Assembly: GCF_018613065.1 (NCBI RefSeq)
Contig: NZ_JAGGQW010000049.1
Coordinates: 4,601-68,600, forward strand
Direction: 5' to 3'
From: Bacillus sp. ISL-7
GTDB taxonomy: Bacteria > Bacillota > Bacilli > Bacillales_B > DSM-18226
Length of the DNA: 64,000 bases
Below the pieces are notes generated by a model. It was not told the origin of the DNA. It was given only the letters and a program-made list of their open reading frames with translations, and ran no database searches. The position numbers were made by a program, and so were the translations under genes. Below are positions 18,290 through 26,721 of this stretch, piece after piece (position 1 is the first letter of the stretch; each line of letters starts with the position of its first letter).

Positions 18290-18901
18290 TTGGCTATTAA
18301 TTTACAAAAAGGGCAACGTGTTGATTTAACGAAGAGTAATCCAGGATTATCTAAAATCATGGTAGGTTTAGGTTGGGATCCAGTACAAAGCGGCGGTGGC
18401 GGCGGCTTATTCGGCGGTTTATTCAGCGGCGGTGGTGCAGCTAATATAGACTGTGATGCTTCCGTTATTATGCTTGGTGCAAACGACAAGCTCCAAAACA
18501 ATAAGGACGTTGTTTACTTTGGCAACTTAAAGAGCAATGACGGCAGTGTACAACACTCAGGAGATAATTTAACAGGCGACGGAGACGGTGATGATGAGCA
18601 GGTAATGATCGATTTAAGCAGAGTACCGTCCAATATTCAGAAACTTGTTTTCGTTGTTAATATCTATGACTGTGTGAAGAGAAAGCAGCACTTTGGGATG
18701 ATGAAAAATGCTTTTATCCGAGTCGTGAATCCTGGAAACAATCAAGAGCTCATCCATTATAATTTATCAGATAATTACAGCGGGCTAACATGCCTTGTGA
18801 CAGGAGAAATTTATCGTCACGGCAATGACTGGAAGTTTGCGGCAATCGGCAGCGGTACAAATGCAGCCAGCCTAAGTGAAGTTGTTCGTTCCTTTAGTTA
18901 G
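18290..18901 (+). CDS. TerD family protein with Gly-rich insertion
   Basis: A 203-aa TerD paralog. It starts AINLQKGQRVDLTKSNPGL and keeps the second acidic cluster GDNLTGDGDGDDEQVMI. The first calcium-binding loop is altered: a glycine-rich stretch (QSGGGGGLFGGLFSGGG) replaces the usual [11 protein letters not shown], and NIDCDASVIML follows. TTG at 18290 is selected over GTG at 18281 because GGGGTG lies 5-6 nt upstream and the product then starts as other TerDs do. It is the third gene of the yceG operon. The altered loop suggests a changed metal response or a flexible linker. Confidence 0.9.
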   Translation: MAINLQKGQRVDLTKSNPGLSKIMVGLGWDPVQSGGGGGLFGGLFSGGGAANIDCDASVIMLGANDKLQNNKDVVYFGNLKSNDGSVQHSGDNLTGDGDGDDEQVMIDLSRVPSNIQKLVFVVNIYDCVKRKQHFGMMKNAFIRVVNPGNNQELIHYNLSDNYSGLTCLVTGEIYRHGNDWKFAAIGSGTNAASLSEVVRSFS

Positions 18902-18935
18902 ATAAAATAATAAAGTTCAAATAGAGGTGATACGT

Positions 18936-19514
18936 TTGGGTATTAACTTAGCAAAGGGACAAAGAATTGATTTAACAAAAACGAACCCTGGGCTAACCAA
19001 GGTAATTGTTGGACTCGGCTGGGATACGAATCGTTATCATGGTGGAAATGACTTTGACTTGGATGCATCCGCGTTTTTAACAGATGCGAATGGCAGAGTT
19101 ATCCAAGATTCCGACTTTATTTTTTACAATAATTTGATTCACTCTTCAGGCTCTGTTGAACATACGGGTGATAATCGAACCGGAGAAGGCGACGGCGACG
19201 ACGAGCAAATCAAGATTGACTTTAGTAAAGTTCCCACGCATGTGCATCGAATTGCGATTACTGTGACTATTCATGATGCGGACGCAAGATTCCAGAATTT
19301 CGGCCAAGTTTCTAATGCCTTTGTTCGGTTGGTTGACGAAGATACTAATAATGAGGTCTTAAGATTTGACCTTGGCGAGGATTTTTCGGTCGAAACAGCG
19401 GTTGTTATTTGTGAACTTTACCGCCATAACGGTGATTGGAAATTTAACGCGATTGGCAGTGGTTTTGCAGGTGGATTAGCCTCCCTTTGCCGAAATTATG
19501 GATTAGAAGTTTAA
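18936..19514 (+). CDS. yceC: TerD family protein (YceC-like)
   Basis: A 192-aa canonical Ter[51 protein letters not shown] and the ending [14 protein letters not shown], very close to B. subtilis YceC. TTG at 18936 has AGAGGTG 6 nt upstream; GTG at 18927 lies inside that Shine-Dalgarno. It closes the second Ter transcription unit with a strong terminator at 19531. Both calcium loops are intact, unlike the paralog just upstream. Confidence 0.93.
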   Translation: MGINLAKGQRIDLTKTNPGLTKVIVGLGWDTNRYHGGNDFDLDASAFLTDANGRVIQDSDFIFYNNLIHSSGSVEHTGDNRTGEGDGDDEQIKIDFSKVPTHVHRIAITVTIHDADARFQNFGQVSNAFVRLVDEDTNNEVLRFDLGEDFSVETAVVICELYRHNGDWKFNAIGSGFAGGLASLCRNYGLEV

Positions 19515-19530
19515 ATTTATTAAAATTGTG

Positions 19531-19556
19531 AAGCTGCCGTATTCGGCAGCTTTTTG
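19531..19556 (+). terminator. intrinsic terminator of the yceG-telA-terD operon
   Basis: AAGCTGCCG and CGGCAGCTT with a 4-nt loop, then TTTT. It marks the right end of the Ter island. Confidence 0.9.
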
Positions 19557-19652
19557 CCTTTATTCCCCACTTTTGGCTTGTAAATTCAAAATAACTAACT
19601 AAGTCCTATGTTATAATTCATTTAATATATTGAATTATTAGGGGATGATAAT

Positions 19653-20360
19653 TTGCGTAAATCGGTAATTACTCTACTAATCGCTGGTTTGTTTCTATCA
19701 TCCATAACTACATCACAAGCTTCTTATGATGGTATTTTGCTTGGAGATTATCCTAGAAATTCGCTAATCTACCAATCACTTAAAGATGATCGGTCAGTAG
19801 CACTTTTAGATCAAATAATTGTATTACCAAAGGAGCACTTTGATCAACAAGAAGCGGCTGCTATGATTTCCAGAATCAATTCTTTACCTTTCTCCCTTTT
19901 GAAAAAAATAAACAATCAGGGAATTAACCTGAAACTTTTTAATGGAAAGCTGACGGATAATCCCACTGCAAGGCAATTAGCTGGGCAGGTTCCGCGGGGT
20001 TATACATCTAACGTAACCTGGGATGATGTCCCTGGGATTGGAGGATCGAAGGTGGTCCTTGTTAAGATTGGTTTCAGTGAATCAGGAAAGGGTCATAGTT
20101 CTGTAAATCTAGAATTACATGAGTTGGCCCATTCGATCGATCACTATGTGTATGGGGAGATTAGTGGTTCCAAGGACTTTATGAGCGTATGGGAAAAGGA
20201 ACATGAACAATTATTTCCGGGAAACAGCTATTTTTTATATCCGGAAGAATATTTTGCTGAGACCTTCGCAATGTACTATTTAAATGATGATACAAAAGAA
20301 CTATTACGGAAGAAAGCACCAAAAACATTTGAATTTTTGAAACAGCTATCGCTTCACTAA
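19653..20360 (+). CDS. secreted lethal-factor/PPEP-like zinc metalloprotease
   Basis: A 235-aa protein with a cleavable signal peptide (hydrophobic residues 5-20, then TSQASYDG). The catalytic motif is HELAH at 156-160 within NLELHELAHSIDHYVYG. Downstream LYPEEYFAETFAMYYL supplies Tyr196 and Glu203. The 7-residue Tyr-to-Glu spacing equals that of anthrax lethal factor and the Pro-Pro endopeptidase PPEP-1. The family (ATLF/M34-like) includes Pro-Pro-cleaving enzymes acting on surface proteins, but the substrate here is unknown. TTG at 19653 follows AGGGGATG. It stands alone between the Ter island and thyA. Confidence 0.85.
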   Translation: MRKSVITLLIAGLFLSSITTSQASYDGILLGDYPRNSLIYQSLKDDRSVALLDQIIVLPKEHFDQQEAAAMISRINSLPFSLLKKINNQGINLKLFNGKLTDNPTARQLAGQVPRGYTSNVTWDDVPGIGGSKVVLVKIGFSESGKGHSSVNLELHELAHSIDHYVYGEISGSKDFMSVWEKEHEQLFPGNSYFLYPEEYFAETFAMYYLNDDTKELLRKKAPKTFEFLKQLSLH

Positions 20361-20414
20361 TTTGCCCTTGATTGTTAAAATAGATAAATATGTTCAGATA
20401 AGGGAGTGTCCACG

Positions 20415-21209
20415 GTGAAGCAATATTTAGAATTATGTAAGCATGTACTTGAAAATGGAAACATAAAGGGCGACCGAACTGGTACGGGTACAATTAGCAC
20501 CTTCGGTTATCAAATGAGATTTAATTTGGCAGAAGGATTTCCACTCGTGACGACCAAAAAATTACATTTAAAATCGATTATCTATGAACTGCTTTGGTTT
20601 TTAAATGGGGATACCAATGTTCGGTATCTACAGGAAAACGGGGTACGCATTTGGAATGAATGGGCAGACGAAAATGGGGAATTAGGTCCTGTCTATGGTC
20701 ACCAATGGCGTTCTTGGACAGGTGCAGATGGAAAAACCGTTGACCAAATTACAGAGCTTATCAACCAGATTAAAACGAATCCCAACTCAAGAAGACTACT
20801 TGTCAATGCCTGGAATGTTGCTGAGGTAGATAATATGGCGTTACCGCCGTGCCACTGTATGTTCCAATTTTATGTGGCAGATGGAAAGCTGTCCTGCCAG
20901 CTTTATCAGCGCTCAGCCGATGTATTTCTTGGCGTCCCATTTAATATCGCATCCTATTCACTGCTAACAATGATGATTGCCCAAGTGTGCGGCTTGGAGC
21001 CAGGTGAATTTATCCATACCTTTGGTGATGTTCATATTTATCAAAACCATCTCGAACAAGTAAAGTTGCAAATGGCGAGAGAGCTGAGAGCGTTGCCAAC
21101 TCTAAAAATTAATCCACAAGTCAAGGATATCTACTCTTTTGAGTATGAAGACTTTACACTAGAGGGATATGATCCACACCCTCACATTAAAGGAGTAGTG
21201 AGTGTATGA
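20415..21209 (+). CDS. thyA: thymidylate synthase
   Basis: Converts dUMP to dTMP with methylene-THF, yielding dihydrofolate for the next gene. The 264-aa product is nearly identical in layout to ThyB of B. subtilis: [18 protein letters not shown], the nucleophile in [34 protein letters not shown], and the C-terminal [15 protein letters not shown] at 20415 is preferred, with AAGGGAG 8 nt upstream; GTG at 20406 overlaps that site. It overlaps dfrA by ATGA, so synthesis of the two folate enzymes is coupled. Confidence 0.97.
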   Translation: MKQYLELCKHVLENGNIKGDRTGTGTISTFGYQMRFNLAEGFPLVTTKKLHLKSIIYELLWFLNGDTNVRYLQENGVRIWNEWADENGELGPVYGHQWRSWTGADGKTVDQITELINQIKTNPNSRRLLVNAWNVAEVDNMALPPCHCMFQFYVADGKLSCQLYQRSADVFLGVPFNIASYSLLTMMIAQVCGLEPGEFIHTFGDVHIYQNHLEQVKLQMARELRALPTLKINPQVKDIYSFEYEDFTLEGYDPHPHIKGVVSV

Positions 21210-21694
21210 TTTCTTTTATTGTAGCGATGGACGAAAACAGAGTAATAGGGAAAGATAATCAATTACCATGGCGATTGCCGGAGGATTTAAAATTTTTTAA
21301 GAGGGTGACGATGGGCCACCCAATTGCGATGGGAAGAAAAACGCATGAATCCATTGGTCGTGTCCTTCCTGGCAGAGAAAATATTGTGATCACCCGCCAG
21401 GTTAATTATCAGAGTGAAGATTGTACGGTTTTTTATTCCATTGAGGATTTTGTAAAGAACAGCAAAAAGCAAAGCGAAGAAATTTTCGTCATTGGTGGAG
21501 CGGAAATATTTAACGAGACATTTGAGTTTGCGGATCGTCTATACATCACGCTTATTCATGAAGAATTTGCGGGGGATACGTTTTTTCCTGAATTTGATCG
21601 TAGCAAATGGGAACTAGTGTCTAGTGAAAAGGGCTTAATGGATGAGAAGAATCCGTACGATTATGAATTCAAAATATATGAAAGAAAATCGTAG
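21206..21694 (+). CDS. dfrA: dihydrofolate reductase
   Basis: NADPH-dependent reduction of dihydrofolate made by ThyA; the target of trimethoprim. The 162-aa product shows [21 protein letters not shown] at the start, [12 protein letters not shown] with the conserved Glu/Asp region, [15 protein letters not shown] and [12 protein letters not shown]. Its ATG overlaps the thyA stop by 4 nt. A terminator follows at 21728. No resistance-type change is evident by eye. Confidence 0.96.
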   Translation: MISFIVAMDENRVIGKDNQLPWRLPEDLKFFKRVTMGHPIAMGRKTHESIGRVLPGRENIVITRQVNYQSEDCTVFYSIEDFVKNSKKQSEEIFVIGGAEIFNETFEFADRLYITLIHEEFAGDTFFPEFDRSKWELVSSEKGLMDEKNPYDYEFKIYERKS

Positions 21695-21727
21695 CGCGGA
21701 TTGATCAGGTTTGGACTCATAAAAATA

Positions 21728-21757
21728 AGCATCAGTGCATCGCTGGTGCTTTCTTTT
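21728..21757 (+). terminator. intrinsic terminator of thyA-dfrA
   Basis: AAGCATCAG pairs with GCTGGTGCTT (with G-T pairs), followed by TCTTTT. Confidence 0.75.
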
Positions 21758-21765
21758 GTTTGATA

Positions 21766-22014
21766 TTAGAAATAGGATCCATTTAATTCGTAATCTGCTA
21801 ATTTAGCAAGCATACCCCTAAATTCATGTGGATGGCAAAATTCTCTTTCGTTGAAATGTGTTTTAACCCAGCTTATTAGTTCTTGTGGGCTATTAAAATA
21901 TTCCCCACTACGATCGCTTTTACGAATGGTGTATCTTCCATTATCATCATCAAGTGTTACCTCCACAGGAAGAGCCCCATCATAACTGCAAAGTGAAAAT
22001 TCCATCCTCATCAC
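21766..22014 (-). CDS. hypothetical protein, 80-82 aa
   Basis: I do not recognise the family. The sequence (MEFSLCSYDGALPVEVTL, DDDNGRYTIRKSDRSGEYF, then NSPQELISWVKTHF) looks like a small soluble domain: beta strands followed by a helix that ends in LAKLADYELNGSYF. Several starts (GTG 22014, ATG 22011, ATG 22005) lie close together behind a GGATAGGATG stretch, so the exact one is unclear. It converges on dfrA across the shared hairpin at 21728. Codon use and a protein-like residue pattern support it as real. Confidence 0.6.
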   Translation of the reverse strand: MMRMEFSLCSYDGALPVEVTLDDDNGRYTIRKSDRSGEYFNSPQELISWVKTHFNEREFCHPHEFRGMLAKLADYELNGSYF

Positions 22015-22328
22015 ATCCTATCCTTATTATTTGTCATTTTGAAAAATATATGTTCCTAATGATCCAATTATATTCAAATAAAAGAAAGTTATCAAAATAT
22101 TTTAATAATTCCTTAAACGCATTTAATCATTGACTTCGTTTGTTGTAATTGTTAAATTGTCATTAGTAATTAATAATATGATACGAAAATGCTATAAATC
22201 ACTATTGTTTTACTTTTTCTAGATATTGTGAATTTACTATGAATTATTGCATTTAACTAACTCAAAATGAATTTTCGGTACTATAATCATAGTAGATATA
22301 ATACAACAATTAAAGGGGATGAAAATCC
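22015..22328 (+). promoter_or_regulatory. AT-rich intergenic region with tatA promoter
   Basis: About 310 bp without a gene. It is strongly AT-rich. Near its end there are two TATAAT hexamers (22282-22287 and 22297-22302), either of which could be the -10 of tatA. No clear -35, riboswitch or operator is seen. Confidence 0.4.
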
Positions 22329-22523
22329 ATGTTTTCTAATATCGGTATACCAGGATTGATTTTGATTTTAACACTTGCATTGATTATTTTTGGACCTAAG
22401 AAACTTCCGGAAATTGGCCGCGCCTTCGGACAAACATTAAAAGAATTTAAAAAGTCAACCCGTGAACTAACAGACGATGTTATGAAAGATATTGATGAAG
22501 AAAAGAAAAATTTGATTAAATAA
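22329..22523 (+). CDS. tatA: twin-arginine translocase subunit TatA
   Basis: Forms the size-variable channel for folded Tat substrates. The 64-aa protein has one N-terminal membrane helix ([21 protein letters not shown], given here as [15 protein letters not shown]), the conserved [14 protein letters not shown] hinge and an amphipathic helix, then a charged tail. AAAGGGGATGAAA precedes the ATG. tatC lies 170 nt downstream behind a terminator, so the pair need not be one transcript. No Tat substrate such as PhoD or EfeB is adjacent, so the paralog pair cannot be typed. Confidence 0.95.
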   Translation: MFSNIGIPGLILILTLALIIFGPKKLPEIGRAFGQTLKEFKKSTRELTDDVMKDIDEEKKNLIK

Positions 22524-22553
22524 GGTGTGAGATTTTAAGTCCTACACCTTTTT
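22522..22553 (+). terminator. intrinsic terminator of tatA
   Basis: AAGGTGT and ACACCTT form the stem, followed by TTTTC. Confidence 0.75.
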
Positions 22554-22693
22554 CTTCTCTAGGTTTAACCTATAAAAATGCATGAAAACTTGTTCATCTT
22601 ATTAAAACAATGGCAATATTTCGTCTAGAGTCAACTCTCTGAGCGATATATACGTGCACATCTTTAACCTTTTGAAATTGGCAGGGGAAGTAC

Positions 22694-23437
22694 ATGGATG
22701 ATAAAGAATTAAATTTAGTTGATCATTTAGAAGAACTACGCAAAAGAATTATTGTATCTGCACTTGCATTTGTAGTCTTTTTTATCGCCGGTTTTATTTA
22801 TGTAGACGATATCTATAAATGGTTTGTTGGAAATACAAAACTGATGGTTCTCGGACCAAGTGATATAATGTGGATTTATTTCATGCTGGCAACTGTTGTA
22901 GCTGTGGCGGGTACTATTCCAGTTCTTGCTTTACAAATTTGGCTATTTGTTAGACCAGCACTAAGACCGATAGAAAGAAGAATAACGATTTCTTATGTTC
23001 CGGCTTTATTTTTCTTGTTTATCATTGGTCTTGCCTTCGGTTATTTTATTATCTTTCCGATGGTTCTAGACTTTTTGGTGAATATGGGAAAAGATATGTT
23101 TGTCACAAACTTCACTGCCGAAAGATATTTTAGCTTTATCATGAATATGACCTTGCCATTCGGGGTACTGTTTGAGCTTCCAGTCGTAGTTATGTTTTTG
23201 ACTTCACTTGGCATCATTAATCCGTTTGTTTTAGCAAAAATTCGTAAATATGCGTATTTCGTTTTGATTATTATTGCAATCGTTATTACACCACCAGACT
23301 TTATGTCTGATTTTGTGGTAACCTTGCCACTCTTGCTCCTTTATGAAATCAGTATTAATTTATCGAAGTTTGTCTACCGCAAACGCTTGAAAAAGCTGCA
23401 GGAAGAAGACAAAGAAGATGAGGTAGTCGAAGCATAA
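22694..23437 (+). CDS. tatC: twin-arginine translocase subunit TatC
   Basis: Six-helix Tat receptor that recognises the RR signal peptide. The 247-aa product begins with the family motif LVDHLEELRKRI. The conserved acidic loop is replaced by FTAERYFSFIMNMTLPFG. P/F-rich helices and DFMSDFVVTLPLLLLYEISI follow, and the end is a charged tail (EEDKEDEVVEA). GGCAGGGGAAG lies before the ATG. It has its own terminator. It presumably works with the TatA encoded just upstream. Confidence 0.95.
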   Translation: MDDKELNLVDHLEELRKRIIVSALAFVVFFIAGFIYVDDIYKWFVGNTKLMVLGPSDIMWIYFMLATVVAVAGTIPVLALQIWLFVRPALRPIERRITISYVPALFFLFIIGLAFGYFIIFPMVLDFLVNMGKDMFVTNFTAERYFSFIMNMTLPFGVLFELPVVVMFLTSLGIINPFVLAKIRKYAYFVLIIIAIVITPPDFMSDFVVTLPLLLLYEISINLSKFVYRKRLKKLQEEDKEDEVVEA

Positions 23438-23446
23438 ATGGAATAC

Positions 23447-23488
23447 AAAAGACCTTAAGAGATAAAACTCCCTTAGGGTCTTTTTTTG
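23447..23488 (+). terminator. intrinsic terminator of tatC
   Basis: AAAAGACCTTAAG pairs with CTTAGGGTCTTTT, followed by TTT. Confidence 0.8.
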
Positions 23489-23660
23489 TTGAAATACGAT
23501 CGGTTTTAACTTCTAGCTGAAAGATCCTGTTTTTTATGTTTTTTAAGTACCGACATATTAATAATTCATAAATATTTTTTAATCTATTCATAATTAGACA
23601 CAATTCGTCGTCCAAAGAGTGTATAATATACTCAAACGGGTGAAAAAGAGGATTGATATT

Positions 23661-23912
23661 TTGTTATTCAAAAGCCTAGAGTTCAAAAATGTTGTTGGAC
23701 AGAAGGTTAAAGTCATGGACATTCCTGTATTGGAGGAAGATAGCACTTATAAATTTATGATCCAAGTCCGTTTACAGAAGTTTGTTACGTCGCTTTACGA
23801 CGAAATAAACTTAAAAAAATGCTACTCCTTTAAAGATTATTTGAAAAAGGTCATGAAGTGGCCAGATTATGAACAATTGTTTAAAGTTGGAGAATTAAAG
23901 AATAACGCTTAA
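23661..23912 (+). CDS. hypothetical protein, 83 aa
   Basis: Unrecognised small soluble protein: LLFKSLEFKNVVGQKVKVMD, then a beta-rich centre (STYKFMIQVRLQKFVTSLY) and a lysine-rich helical end. TTG at 23661 is preferred, with AGAGG 9 nt upstream; a GTG at 23619 would add 14 residues but has no Shine-Dalgarno. It is a single gene closed by a strong terminator at 23928. Confidence 0.6.
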   Translation: MLFKSLEFKNVVGQKVKVMDIPVLEEDSTYKFMIQVRLQKFVTSLYDEINLKKCYSFKDYLKKVMKWPDYEQLFKVGELKNNA

Positions 23913-23927
23913 TGCTTAATGCCATTC

Positions 23928-23963
23928 GAGCACCGCAGGGTATCCCCCAGCGGTGCTCTTTTA
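23928..23963 (+). terminator. intrinsic terminator
   Basis: GAGCACCGC and GCGGTGCTC form a 9-bp stem, followed by TTTTA. Confidence 0.88.
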
Positions 23964-23995
23964 TTTTGGCTATGTCATTGTTGATTTTGGCACTA

Positions 23996-24108
23996 TGTTG
24001 ATTGGAGCGTAAGGCGCGAAGACTCCTGATGGAGACCCCGCTGGCGCAAGCGCCGAGGAGGCGGGTTAGTACCCCCGAACCGCACGCACCTGGAGCGGAA
24101 ATCAAAAG
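23996..24108. repeat. GGAGCG-type dispersed intergenic repeat
   Basis: A ~110-bp GC-rich insert in AT-rich DNA. It starts TTGATTGGAGCGTAAGGCGC, contains TGGCGCAAGCGCC and ends CACCTGGAGCGGAAATCAA. The ends are roughly inverted (TTGATT ... AATCAA). The same style of element is common between genes in many Bacillaceae. No ORF is supported within it. Confidence 0.6.
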
Positions 24109-24219
24109 CCAAGTTTAACAGAACCTATTTTAAAAAAACATGAAAAGTGATGGATGTTATTCCTTTCAATAGTAGTTAATTGTATAATACATAGCAGTAC
24201 TGTTAGGGAAGTGATAGTT

Positions 24220-25062
24220 ATGAGCAAAATTAAAATTGTAACCGATTCAACAATGGACATGCCGCTAGAAATGGCCGGAAAACTGGGTATTGTGGTTGTG
24301 CCCTTGTCCGTAACAATAAATGGTGAATCTTACTTAGACAGAGTAGAAATTGATGCAGCTGAATACATAACAGTAATGAAAAAATCTGAGGAATTACCGA
24401 AAAGTTCCCAACCTTCTGCGGGTACTTTTCTTGAAGTTTACGATCGGCTTGGAGAAGAAGGCTATGAGGTATTATCAATCCATATGACAGGCAAAATGAG
24501 CGGGACAGTTCGATCTGCTGAGAGTGCAGCCCAAATGACGAAAACGAAAGTTACAGTTATTGACTCGATGTTTATCTCGATAGCCCTCCAGTTCCAGGTA
24601 AAGGAAGCAGCGGAAATGGCCTTGCAGGGTAAGAGAATGGACGAAATCCTTAACCGGCTTGATAGGGTGCGCGAACATACAAAATTGTATATTATGATAG
24701 ATACCCTTGAGAATATGGTGAAGGGTGGACGGATTGGTAAGGGAAAAGCCTTTATAGGTTCATTATTAAATATCAAGCCGATTGCCTCGCTTGAAGGCTC
24801 GGAATACAATCCCGTCGCCAAGGTTCGCAGCCATACACAGGTGGTTAAATATATGGCCAAGCAATTTGCGGAGGATGTCCAAGGAAAAACGATATATGGT
24901 GCTGGCATTGTTCATGCGGAAGCATACGAATTATCCTCTAAACTGAAAAAGGCAATTACTGAATTAACCGGGTATAAAGATATTTCGATTGATTACACGG
25001 GTCCTACGATAAGCACTCACACTGGACCGGGGACAATTGCCCTCATGTATTATTTTGAATAA
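24220..25062 (+). CDS. DegV family fatty-acid-binding protein (second paralog)
   Basis: A 280-aa FakB/DegV-type fatty-acid carrier: IKIVTDSTMDMP at the N-terminus, SSQPSAGTFLEVY near residue 61, LENMVKGGRIGKGKAFIGSL and the C-terminal TISTHTGPGTIALMYYFE with its ligand-binding Thr-His. ATG at 24220 has AGGGAAGTG upstream; earlier in-frame starts lie in the promoter region. The other paralog at 2719 has HAGENTLG in place of THTGPGTI, so the two may prefer different acyl chains. The gene ends in the perfect 23-bp palindrome. Confidence 0.93.
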   Translation: MSKIKIVTDSTMDMPLEMAGKLGIVVVPLSVTINGESYLDRVEIDAAEYITVMKKSEELPKSSQPSAGTFLEVYDRLGEEGYEVLSIHMTGKMSGTVRSAESAAQMTKTKVTVIDSMFISIALQFQVKEAAEMALQGKRMDEILNRLDRVREHTKLYIMIDTLENMVKGGRIGKGKAFIGSLLNIKPIASLEGSEYNPVAKVRSHTQVVKYMAKQFAEDVQGKTIYGAGIVHAEAYELSSKLKKAITELTGYKDISIDYTGPTISTHTGPGTIALMYYFE

Positions 25063-25074
25063 ATTTATCAGACG

Positions 25075-25123
25075 AAGGGTGTCAGGCACCATGTGAAGTT
25101 TTCACATGGTGCCTGACACCCTT
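25075..25123. repeat. perfect 23-bp inverted repeat containing GTGTCAGGCACC
   Basis: Arms 25075-25097 and 25101-25123 are exact inverted copies around a 3-nt loop, each holding GTGTCAGGCACCATGTGAA or its complement. TATTTTC follows, so it may also terminate the DegV gene. The core recurs in coding DNA at 14936-14949 and 42113-42125. Confidence 0.9.
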
Positions 25124-25192
25124 TATTTTCTTTTGGTTAATATTAGAGTTTTTGGTAAAGATAAAAAAAATTGAATGGTTAAGGTGTTGCCA

Positions 25193-26710
25193 ATGTTTAA
25201 GCGAAGATCAGAAAATAAACAGTCTGAAGATAAGAAACCGCATAGTTTAAATGTGGACGATCTAAAATCAGAATTGCAAGCAGAGATAGGCGATTGTTCA
25301 GATCTGAATTTTCGGACCTTAAAAAAGAATGGTAAAAAGATTATCTTTTGCTTTTTAAGCAGCCTTATTGATAAAACAAGCTTTGATGAATTTGCATTGA
25401 TACCCGTTCAACAAAATACACAAGTTGAATGGACCACCGAGAGTCTTGCCCAAATATTGCCGATTGCAGAAATCTCTGCAGCCAATCAATTAAAAGAAAT
25501 CGTGTCTTCATTAATAGAAGGAAAAGCGTACATTTATGTGGATGGTGAACCGTACGGGATCCTTGCAAATGTCGGGAAAACTGTTGAAAGATCCCTTGAA
25601 AAGGCAGAAACCGAGTCGCTCGTGTACGGTCCAAAGATTTCCTTTACAGAATCCCTAATAGGAAATTTAAATATTATCAGGAGTAATTTGAAAGACCCAC
25701 AATTGTGCATGGAGGATATCACGATCGGAAAAAGGGTGAAAACACCTGGAAAGCTTGTATACATTAAAGATATCGCTGATGAAAATAATGTAAATACGTT
25801 TAGGCAAAGAATATCGGAGTTAGAGTACGACTATATTCCGGATACAACGGTACTTGGCCAGTTAATAGAGGATAATAGTTGGACGATATTCCCGCAAATC
25901 ATGTCAACTGAACTACCAGATCGAGTCACCCTTTCCTTAATGAGGGGGAGGGTTGCCGTAATGATGGATCGTTCTCCTTCTGCTATTTATGGACCGACAC
26001 CATTCCTAAGCTTCTTTGAATCAACCGAAGATGTTTACATGCGTTGGAATATGGGTTTTTTCTTAAGACTGCTTCGAATTATTTCTATTTTTTTATCAAT
26101 ATTATTGACCCCGGCCTATGTGGCTGTATTGACTTATCATTATGAGGTCATTCCATCTGCGCTGCTAATTTCTCTTGGTCAATCGAGGGCAAATGTTCCG
26201 TTCCCACCAGTACTAGAAGCCCTTCTTTTAGAATTTGTTATCGAACTTTTAAGAGAAGCTGGGGCAAGGCTGCCAACCAAAGTAGGTCAAACAATGGGTA
26301 TTGTTGGTGGTATTGTAATTGGTCAGGCAGCGGTACAAGCAGGGTTTACAAGTAATATTTTAATAATCATCATCGCACTTAGTGCGCTAGGTTCCTTTAC
26401 TTCACCTAGCTATATAATGGGTACTGCCGTTCGGATGATTCGTTTTCCAATTATCGTTTTAGCAGGTATATGGGGGGGAATTGGAATTATGCTATCATTT
26501 TGTTTTATTCTCATTCACCTTTTAAGATTAACTACAATTGGGAGTCCCTATCTCATGCCACTCTATCCCTTTAGGTGGAGGGACTTAGGATACAGTATTA
26601 TTAAATTTCCTGCTCAATTCTTATCTCACAGGCCAGTAACGAACCGTCCCGTTGACAATGACCTTTTTCCAAAACAAAAAGGTGTGGAAAAAAAGGATGT
26701 AGATGAATAG
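25193..26710 (+). CDS. GerA family spore germination receptor, A subunit
   Basis: Subunit A of a nutrient germinant receptor in the spore inner membrane. The 505-aa product has a hydrophilic N-terminal domain (about 1-250), the family segment SLMRGRVAVMMDRSPSAIYGPTPF near residue 260 (visible as RGRVAVMMDRSP), and about five C-terminal membrane helices. It ends in a Lys-rich tail. ATG at 25193 is 6 nt after AAGGTG; an ATG at 25175 lacks a site. Subunits B and C follow directly, giving the standard A-B-C tricistron. The nutrient specificity cannot be told from sequence. Confidence 0.93.
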   Translation: MFKRRSENKQSEDKKPHSLNVDDLKSELQAEIGDCSDLNFRTLKKNGKKIIFCFLSSLIDKTSFDEFALIPVQQNTQVEWTTESLAQILPIAEISAANQLKEIVSSLIEGKAYIYVDGEPYGILANVGKTVERSLEKAETESLVYGPKISFTESLIGNLNIIRSNLKDPQLCMEDITIGKRVKTPGKLVYIKDIADENNVNTFRQRISELEYDYIPDTTVLGQLIEDNSWTIFPQIMSTELPDRVTLSLMRGRVAVMMDRSPSAIYGPTPFLSFFESTEDVYMRWNMGFFLRLLRIISIFLSILLTPAYVAVLTYHYEVIPSALLISLGQSRANVPFPPVLEALLLEFVIELLREAGARLPTKVGQTMGIVGGIVIGQAAVQAGFTSNILIIIIALSALGSFTSPSYIMGTAVRMIRFPIIVLAGIWGGIGIMLSFCFILIHLLRLTTIGSPYLMPLYPFRWRDLGYSIIKFPAQFLSHRPVTNRPVDNDLFPKQKGVEKKDVDE

Positions 26711-26721
26711 GAGCGGTCAGG

